DNA of 9,096 nucleotides from an uncultured Oscillospiraceae bacterium. GTDB lineage: Bacteria; Bacillota; Clostridia; Oscillospirales; Acutalibacteraceae. Positions 1 to 5,400 of this stretch are shown in pieces. The notes beneath the pieces were generated by a model. The model did not search any database. It saw nothing but the letters and a program-made list of their open reading frames with translations, and was not told the DNA's origin. The stretch spans positions 1-9,096 of the forward strand of contig UQVI01000073.1 of the NCBI GenBank assembly GCA_900544515.1. Reading direction: 5' to 3'. Position 1 is the first letter of the stretch. Every line of letters starts with the position of its first letter. A program made the translations under genes and the position numbers.

Positions 1-95
1 CTTGCTGACTGGCAAGATGTCTGACATTCGCCGCAGCCGCCCTTTTTAGCTGATTCGCAAAGGTTGCGTGAGCTTAAAGTGTTAATTCTTTTCAC
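1..95 (-). CDS. scfA: SCIFF ranthipeptide precursor (six-cysteine peptide), truncated by the contig start
   Basis: This is the N-terminal 31 codons of a small peptide, read from a GTG start at 95-93. The visible part runs MKRINTLSSRNLCESAKK and then GGCGECQTSCQSA, with Cys at 13, 21, 24 and 28. The KKGGCGECQTSCQSA core is the signature of the SCIFF family (six cysteines in about 45 residues), as I recall it. Family members are modified by a radical-SAM maturase that makes Cys thioether cross-links to non-alpha carbons. About 14 C-terminal residues and the maturase gene would lie off the left edge. GTG is chosen because it gives the family's usual N-terminus and has GAGGTG six bases upstream. 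An in-frame ATG at 128-126 would lie at or before the predicted transcription start. The last two bases read AG, whereas the family expects a Cys codon (TGC or TGT). This may be a contig-end base error. The biological role of the mature peptide is unknown to me. Confidence 0.9.
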   Translation of the reverse strand, partial: MKRINTLSSRNLCESAKKGGCGECQTSCQSA

Positions 96-101
96 AGAGA
101 A

Positions 102-107
102 CACCTC
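102..107 (-). promoter_or_regulatory. Ribosome binding site of the SCIFF gene
   Basis: GAGGTG (within AAAGAGGTG, 110-102) lies six bases before the GTG at 95-93. This fixes the non-ATG start of the SCIFF precursor and argues against the upstream in-frame ATG at 128-126. Confidence 0.7.
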
Positions 108-129
108 TTTCTTAAATTTATCTTTCATT

Positions 130-158
130 ATTTTACATTATTGCTGTGTTTTTGTCAA
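130..158 (-). promoter_or_regulatory. Sigma-A-type promoter of the SCIFF gene
   Basis: On the minus strand a perfect TTGACA (158-153) is followed by a 17-base spacer and TAAAAT (135-130). This near-consensus promoter straddles the last codons and stop of the decarboxylase gene. Transcription would begin near 123, giving a leader of about 28 nt before the GTG start and leaving the ribosome binding site intact. SCIFF can therefore be transcribed independently of the two genes upstream, although no terminator separates them and read-through is also possible. Confidence 0.7.
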
Positions 159-1451
159 TATCCTGTTAGGCAACAAACTGCTTTCTGATATAATATTTAC
201 ACCTTTTTTTATACATAACAAAATATTATCCGTAACTTCCTGTGTGATTACCTCACCGGGAACGATAATCGGAATTCCCGGAGGATATGCAAAAACGTAT
301 TCACCGCTTATTTTATTAACGCTGTCTGTAAGCTCTGTTTCAACTGTGCTATCAATTTCGCTTGATTTATGTTTTTTTGCAGGCAAGGATATTTTTTTGA
401 TCAATGCATGATTTTTCTCTTCTCGCATTTCCAATTTCTTTAAAGCGTTATACAGTATATCAAAGCCTTCCTGCGTATCTGCAACGGTTGATATCAGAAT
501 CACATAGCCCAGCGTTGCTCCCTCAACCTCGATTCCGTTGTGTCTTAGATGTTCGGACAATTCAACACCGCTGTAGCCTTTGGCAGAAATTATAAGCCTT
601 GTCAAATCATCGTTTTTATATATTGTAATATGATTAAGCTTTTGCACCTTAAGATAAAAATCATCAAGAATTTTTTTGTAGCTATCAAATTCATTTCTAT
701 CGTGCTTTAAAAAATCAATGCATTTGTCAATGGAATTCATAAGTACATAGCTTGGTGAGCTGCTTTCAAAAATATCCATATACATTTTAACTTTGCGAAA
801 GTATTTTTCATTGTTGATATGCACAACAGCACACTGCGTAAGACAGGGGAGCGTCTTGTGCAGTGACTGAATCACAATGTCACCGTTTTCACGTTCAGGC
901 AGCCAGTCAGCGAAACCGAAATGTGCACCGTGCGCACAGTCAACAATCAACGGAATTTCGCAATGAATGTTGCTTATAAATCCCTCATAGGTAGGGGAGG
1001 TTATAACAATCGCCTTTGCATCAGCATTATTTTTCAAAACTGCATCAACACTGTCCTGATTTATTCGTGTGTACACCCCAAGCTCTTCATTGAATTCAGG
1101 CTCAAGATAAACCGCATCAAGCTCCTGCAAAAAGCAGGCGTTATATACGGACTTGTGACAGTTCCTAGCAATGATTATTTTATCGCCCTTGTCACATACA
1201 CCGCATATTGCTGCAAGAATACCGCAGGTTGACCCATTGACTGAGATGATACTTTTCTTATATCCGAAGCTTTCTGAAATATCCCTTTGCATATCTGCAA
1301 TCATATCCTGCGGACAATGGAGATTATCAAAGCTGTCAATTTCCGTTATATCAATTTCAACACCGGTAATATGATATTTTCCATTCCGCTTATGTCCCGG
1401 CATATGAAAAGGGTATGTGCTTATATTTTCAAGCTTTTCACTTAATTTCAA
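138..1451 (-). CDS. PLP-dependent Orn/Lys/Arg decarboxylase (aminotransferase class I-like fold)
   Basis: This is a 437-residue cytoplasmic enzyme expected to decarboxylate a basic amino acid (arginine, lysine or ornithine) to a polyamine precursor or diamine. Family marks visible are PFHMPGHKRN at residues 14-23, NGST at 72-75 (cofactor phosphate loop), VDCAHGAH at 170-177 with the PLP-ring Asp171, and SLHKTL with the Schiff-base Lys199. The C-terminal YPPGIPIIVPGE (about 389-400) is typical of the SpeA/YaaO branch. It is a little shorter than the roughly 470-490 residues I recall for that branch. Many relatives have Glu where Cys172 sits in the DxAHGxH motif. The start is TTG at 1451-1449, and an ATG at residue 17 would cut the MPGHK motif. 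Its 5' end overlaps the membrane-protein gene by 14 bases, suggesting translational coupling. Substrate choice cannot be read from the sequence, and calling this gene speA or yaaO would be a guess. Confidence 0.93.
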   Translation of the reverse strand: MKLSEKLENISTYPFHMPGHKRNGKYHITGVEIDITEIDSFDNLHCPQDMIADMQRDISESFGYKKSIISVNGSTCGILAAICGVCDKGDKIIIARNCHKSVYNACFLQELDAVYLEPEFNEELGVYTRINQDSVDAVLKNNADAKAIVITSPTYEGFISNIHCEIPLIVDCAHGAHFGFADWLPERENGDIVIQSLHKTLPCLTQCAVVHINNEKYFRKVKMYMDIFESSSPSYVLMNSIDKCIDFLKHDRNEFDSYKKILDDFYLKVQKLNHITIYKNDDLTRLIISAKGYSGVELSEHLRHNGIEVEGATLGYVILISTVADTQEGFDILYNALKKLEMREEKNHALIKKISLPAKKHKSSEIDSTVETELTDSVNKISGEYVFAYPPGIPIIVPGEVITQEVTDNILLCIKKGVNIISESSLLPNRILTKTQQ

Positions 1452-1977
1452 CTGGCTCTTTCTCCTTTTTCAGATTGTGAATACATAGCATTATGTACCC
1501 TGCAAAAATCGGCATAAGCTCAATGATTGCCGTTTCTTTAAAAATAATCAGAAGTATTAAATCACTTATCAGAATGATACCGCTGACAGCCGTAAGCGTA
1601 TATGATTTGCTGAGCAGAAACAGCAGGAATACCGTAATACCTGTTACTGCTGAAAATGTAAGTGACCCGATACAGTGCAGCATATATTCACTATGCTTGT
1701 CGTAGTCAAAGTCAAAGCCTATTGTCAGCAGCATACCTATTAATGAAATGATAAGCAGTGCAATGTAAAATTTATATCTGGTTTTTTTGAAACCAATTAC
1801 GATGTTGAGTGCAAGTGCCGAGTATGTAAGCAGTCCCCATACAGAAAAAAGAACAGGGTGTTCAAGACCGATTTTCGACAGCGCACCGCTGTTTCCAATG
1901 AAGCCGCCTATGCTTGCATAACCTATAGAATAGACAGCTGCAATAATGCTTGTTAACAGACAAAATAATTTTTTCAT
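1438..1977 (-). CDS. Hypothetical membrane protein with six predicted transmembrane segments
   Basis: I do not recognise a family with confidence in this 179-residue hydrophobic protein. Likely membrane segments lie at about residues 5-25, 42-63, 69-88, 101-122, 126-146 and 150-167. The short N-terminus (MKK) and the basic C-terminal tail (NLKKEKEPVEIK) both suggest cytoplasmic ends. Acidic and polar residues (DFDYDKHSEY, about 89-98) fall between segments 3 and 4. The overall look resembles small DUF998-like or transporter-like membrane proteins, but that is only an impression. The ATG at 1977-1975 has a strong ribosome binding site, AGGCGGTGA at 1990-1982. Its stop overlaps the decarboxylase start by 14 bases, so the two are probably co-transcribed and coupled. 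A link to polyamine or amino-acid transport would be guilt by association only. Confidence 0.8.
   Translation of the reverse strand: MKKLFCLLTSIIAAVYSIGYASIGGFIGNSGALSKIGLEHPVLFSVWGLLTYSALALNIVIGFKKTRYKFYIALLIISLIGMLLTIGFDFDYDKHSEYMLHCIGSLTFSAVTGITVFLLFLLSKSYTLTAVSGIILISDLILLIIFKETAIIELMPIFAGYIMLCIHNLKKEKEPVEIK
1462..1467 (-). promoter_or_regulatory. Ribosome binding site supporting the TTG start of the decarboxylase
   Basis: AAGGAG (1467-1462), inside AAAAAGGAG, sits ten bases before the TTG at 1451-1449 and within the 3' end of the upstream membrane-protein gene. The spacing is slightly long. No better in-frame start keeps the conserved MPGHKRN motif. Confidence 0.6.
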
Positions 1978-1992
1978 AATTTCACCGCCTAT

Positions 1993-2020
1993 ATTGTAAC
2001 ATATTTGATTGACATTTCAA
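1993..2020 (-). promoter_or_regulatory. Candidate promoter for the membrane protein-decarboxylase pair
   Basis: On the minus strand TTGAAA (2020-2015) is followed after 16 bases by TACAAT (1998-1993). A caveat is that the expected transcription start (about 1986) falls inside the ribosome binding site at 1990-1982, so the true start or promoter may differ. The -35 box directly abuts the -35 box of the divergent plus-strand promoter. Confidence 0.45.
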
Positions 2021-2037
2021 GCAAGTTGTGATATTAT
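2009..2037 (+). promoter_or_regulatory. Strong sigma-A promoter upstream of tRNA-Leu
   Basis: A perfect TTGACA (2009-2014), a 17-base spacer and TATTAT (2032-2037), with TGA just before the -10 (extended -10), make this one of the best promoters in the window. Transcription would start near 2044, about 135 nt before the tRNA. A weaker nearer -10 (TAAAAT, 2151-2156) exists but has no good -35. Confidence 0.7.
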
Positions 2038-2043
2038 TCTTAT

Positions 2044-2179
2044 GCTGATTTAAAATTTATTCTTTCAGCCACAGTTTTTTATTCACGGATTAAGCCGAAA
2101 AGTAAGTTTCCAACTGAAAGTAAGCTCCGTCTCGGTAAGTTCTCACCGTGTAAAATGTAGAGGTCAAAAAATTAAATAC
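2044..2179 (+). other. Long leader upstream of tRNA-Leu, with repeats and possible hairpins
   Basis: No gene is visible between the predicted transcription start and the tRNA. The stretch holds three GTAAG-type repeats: GTAAGTTTCC at 2102-2111, GTAAGCTCCG at 2120-2129 and GTAAGTTCTC at 2135-2144. It also holds a 7-base inverted repeat (CTTTCAG 2062-2068 with CTGAAAG 2114-2120) enclosing a small CGG/CCG hairpin (2086-2088 with 2095-2097), and a CGGT/ACCG hairpin (2133-2148). CTCACCG (2142-2148) is complementary to CGGTGAG (2235-2241) in the tRNA. I do not recognise a riboswitch or T-box signature. It could be a processed 5' leader or simply unselected sequence. Confidence 0.35.
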
Positions 2180-2266
2180 GCAGGAGTGGCGGAATGGCAG
2201 ACGCGCTAGATTCAGGTTCTAGTCGGCGGTAAGTCGGTGAGGGTTCAAGTCCCTTCTCCTGCACCA
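2180..2266 (+). tRNA. tRNA-Leu (anticodon CAG), CCA encoded
   Basis: A full class II cloverleaf folds by eye. The acceptor stem pairs GCAGGAG (2180-2186) with CTCCTGC (2256-2262), followed by discriminator A and CCA (2264-2266). The D stem is GCG/CGC. The anticodon stem CTAGA/TCTAG encloses TTCAGGT, putting the anticodon CAG at 2213-2215 (reads CUG). There is a long variable arm (2223-2238), and the T arm has loop TTCAAGT (2244-2250) between GAGGG and CCCTT. The extended variable arm fits leucine. It appears to be a single-gene transcription unit, since a terminator starts at its 3' end. Confidence 0.97.
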
Positions 2267-2303
2267 CAAAAGAGCAAGTCTTTTGGCTTGCTCTTTTGTT
2301 TTT
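2266..2303 (+). terminator. Intrinsic terminator of tRNA-Leu
   Basis: A perfect 13-base stem (ACAAAAGAGCAAG at 2266-2278 with CTTGCTCTTTTGT at 2287-2299) encloses an 8-base loop and is followed by a T run (2299-2303). The left arm begins at the final A of the tRNA CCA end, so termination and 3' maturation are immediately adjacent. Confidence 0.92.
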
Positions 2304-2384
2304 AGTCGGACAAAACAAGAAGTTGATAGAGAAATGCATATAAATTTTGCAAATACGATTTATGATGAATGTGGAAATATTCAT

Positions 2385-2397
2385 AAAATGGCATTTT
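2385..2397. promoter_or_regulatory. Palindrome upstream of the secreted-protein promoter (possible operator)
   Basis: AAAATG-G-CATTTT is a perfect 6+1+6 palindrome placed four bases upstream of the -35 box at 2402. A second short inverted repeat, ATGAAT/ATTCAT (2365-2370 with 2379-2384), lies just before it. Position and symmetry would suit a regulator site. In AT-rich DNA this could be chance, and I recognise no known operator. The remaining 2304-2384 stretch shows nothing else. Confidence 0.25.
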
Positions 2398-2401
2398 CAT
2401 A

Positions 2402-2430
2402 TTGAAAGCTTATATAATTTATGATAAAAT
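2402..2430 (+). promoter_or_regulatory. Promoter of the large secreted protein operon
   Basis: TTGAAA (2402-2407), a 17-base spacer and TAAAAT (2425-2430), preceded by TGA (extended -10). Transcription would start near 2437, giving a leader of about 55 nt. That leader contains an AT-rich weak stem (GTATTA 2435-2440 with TAATAC 2453-2458). Confidence 0.7.
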
Positions 2431-2477
2431 TTACGTATTAGTAATTCATTGTTAATACTTTATCAATTTCAGAAGAA

Positions 2478-2483
2478 AGAGGG
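2478..2483 (+). promoter_or_regulatory. Ribosome binding site that decides the start of the large protein
   Basis: AGAGGG lies nine bases before the ATG at 2493 but only three before the ATG at 2487. The spacing favours 2493, which gives the N-terminus MEKTGKK; starting at 2487 would add Met-Tyr. Confidence 0.6.
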
Positions 2484-2492
2484 CTGATGTAT

Positions 2493-5400
2493 ATGGAAAA
2501 AACAGGGAAAAAATTGTTAAGTCTTTATCTTGCGTTTTTAATTATCATTTCAATGATAACACCTGCTTTTATTGTTGGCTATGGTGCGGTAAATTCTATT
2601 AACATAACGGATGAAAACGGAGTAGAGATTACAGAACGCCAAACAATTAAAGAATATGATACGGTTCAGTTGAAATACACTACCTCAGAGGCTATTCCGG
2701 ATGGTGCGTATGTCGTATGGTCAAGTAATCTGCCTCTTCTTGCAGGCGTTGACGAAAATGGTATTGTTAAAGGCTACGACTATTCAAAATCTGCCGTTAT
2801 CAATCTTTGGATTGATGAAAATATCCGTGTTCTTCCGCTTGTGGGAGATGCAATGGCAGATCAAATTCTGAATTCCTTAACAAGTACCGGAGTTGATCTT
2901 GATGATATGAACAATGAGCTTATTGTGGCAATCATCAGAGGCATTGCAGGTGATGCACTTGCAAATAGTCTGGAAGCTGTTTTAAACAATATGAATGTAA
3001 AAATTTCGGCAATACTCAGAGATGTTAACGGTAATGAAATTTCATCAGATACCGTTGAATTTGTTGTGGAAAAAAATCTTGTTGCAAGTGTTCTTCCGAC
3101 AGGCGTTCATATTACAAACAGAAATGTAGTTCCTCTCGATGTTGCAGTAGGAAAAACGGTGCAGTTGTTTGCAGCTGTTACTCCTGTCAGACTTCATCAT
3201 AATGTAAAATGGTCTGTCGGTAAAAATACATTTGACCTTGAATCAAAAAAACATGCAGAGGTTACTGCAGACGGCCTTGTAACATTTACATCTCCTGGTA
3301 CTGCATCAATATTAGTTCAGGATGCAAGTAATCTTGCTTTTTCAAGTTATATTACATTTAAAGTTTATGACACAGCTGATTTGCCTGTTGAATCATTTGA
3401 TATTGTTGGTGATACAAGTGTAAAGGAAGGTGAAACCGGTCAGCTTGCTATTGCCAATGTTGTTCCTGAGGGCGCATATACAGGCGACCTTGTTTGGTCT
3501 GTTGCAGATCCGGCTGTTGCTGTTATTGACCAGAACGGTAATGTAACCGGTCTTGATGGCGGCGATGGATATATTGAATATTCAAAAACAACGCAGGTTA
3601 CTGCTGTTGCAGGCGGAGTAACTAGGACTGTTGATTTGAAAGTTACTCGTGCCGGTGTGACCGGTAATCTTTCTTCTGTTGAAATAGCAGGTCCGGATGC
3701 AATTCCTGTCGGAAGTGTAACGGAATATAAATCAAATGTTACCCCTGCAAGACTGAATGAAAATAAATCTCTTCATCGTGAATGGGGATTGATTAATCAC
3801 TTAACAGGAGAGACTCTTTGGGCAACTGATGAAAATTCTGTCACAGATAATTTTATTTCCATTGATTCAAATGGTAATGTAACTGCTCTTGCAAGCGGTC
3901 AGGTTACTCTCGTTGCCAAAGCAACATTTAATAATCAAACTGTGGAAACGAAAAAAGATTTAACAGTTGGTAAAGCGATTGAAAGTTTTGATATAACAGG
4001 TAAATTCAGTGTAGCAGAAGGAAATGAAGTACAGCTCTCCATTTCCAATATTTTACCTGAGGATTACGATCCGGAAATTTTAGCTACTGCTGTGTGGTCT
4101 GTTGCAGATCCAAAGGTTGCATCTGTAACGCAGACCGGTCTTGTTAAAGGCTTAGACTGCGGTGGATCATTGGCTTGGAATAATCAATCGACGGATGTTA
4201 CTGTTTCTGTCGGCGGTATCTCAAAAACGGTAACGGTTAAGGTTACAAATAAAGTCGGACTTGATAAATACACCGGCGGCCAAATTATTGGATTGGATTA
4301 TGTAATTAAAGATTTTCCAATGGAATATTCTGCTGTACATTCTCCTGAAAGAGTTAATGCAACCAGACAGTTTTGGGGCGTAGTTACAGACGATGGCTCA
4401 GCTCCCTGGAGTGCAAACAGCAGTATGGGCATAACTAACTTTAACGGTAATATGGAAAATTCAATTGTTAAGGTTGATGCCCCTACGGATGGCAACAACG
4501 CTGAAACAGGTAAAATCATTGGTCTGCAAGCCGGAACGACCACTATTCATACATATATTGCAAATCTCTTAACAACTTATATTGACCTTCAAAAAGAAAT
4601 TACGGTTGTTGAGATTGAGCCTAAATCAATAAAAATCACGCCTCCTCAAAAAAACGATTATATTGAAGGCAGCGTTGATTTGGATTTAACAGGCATGGTG
4701 ATTGAGCTTACCTACAGCAGGGATGATATTGCTGAATATTATGGTGAAGAATTTGCAAATAGCCTTACAGATGATCAGCTTACAGTTCCTGTGACAGATT
4801 ATACGGTCGGAGAAGTAAATAAAAATACTCTGGATACGGAGCAGTATGTTCTTGTTTCCGTTACACGAGCCGGAAAGAGCTTTAAAACTGTTTTTCCAAT
4901 AACAATACATTCAAAAGAATTAACAAGTATTGAACTTGAAAATCCACAGTATAAATATCTTGAAGGGGTAACGAATCTCAATCTTTCAGACCTTCGTGTT
5001 AAGGCAAATTATAATAATGCTGAATCAGAATATGTAACGGATTATGTTGTTAATGAATCTGAATTCAATCCTGAGCTTTTTGATGAAGAGCAAAACATTA
5101 CTGTTACATATACTCACGCACGCAGGAGCGCTTCAGCTGCTTTCCCGGTAATTGTTTACGGTATTCCTGTTGTTTCGGTTGATTCAGGTTCGTATAATGG
5201 CGGATGGACTGACAATGATATAACCTTTACACTGTCTTCAACACACCAGCTTGATGGGGTTAAATACTATTATAAAACAGATTCTGATTCACAGCTTGTT
5301 GAGATTGAAGGAAATACCTTAACTGTAAATTCAAACACAAGTGATGTTTATTATTTTAAAGCGGTAAACAGCAGCAATATTGAAAGCGAGTTTACACAAG

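Noticed and set aside
1..60. Possible adapter or vector at the left end because of locally high GC
   Set aside because: The bases translate cleanly as the conserved SCIFF core, so they are genomic. The GC rise comes from Gly, Cys and Ala codons.
126..128. In-frame ATG as an alternative SCIFF start (minus strand)
   Set aside because: It would add 11 residues not seen in the family, and it lies at or upstream of the predicted transcription start. The GTG at 95-93 has the better ribosome binding site.
64..411. Plus-strand ORF of 115 codons
   Set aside because: It lies opposite the SCIFF start and decarboxylase 3' end, lacks a ribosome binding site and resembles no protein.
2120..2160. Degraded second tRNA-Leu copy upstream of the intact one
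   Set aside because: Only CGGTAAGT and a short complementary stretch are shared. No acceptor, anticodon or T-arm remnants can be aligned.
2044..2179. T-box or other known riboswitch upstream of the tRNA
   Set aside because: No T-box consensus sequence, no specifier loop and no downstream synthetase gene. I recognise no known riboswitch core.
2172..2384. Minus-strand ORF of 70 codons with a GLEPS...RRLEPESSASAIPP stretch
   Set aside because: It is the antisense of the tRNA-Leu and its terminator. This type of peptide is a known spurious annotation opposite leucine/serine tRNAs.
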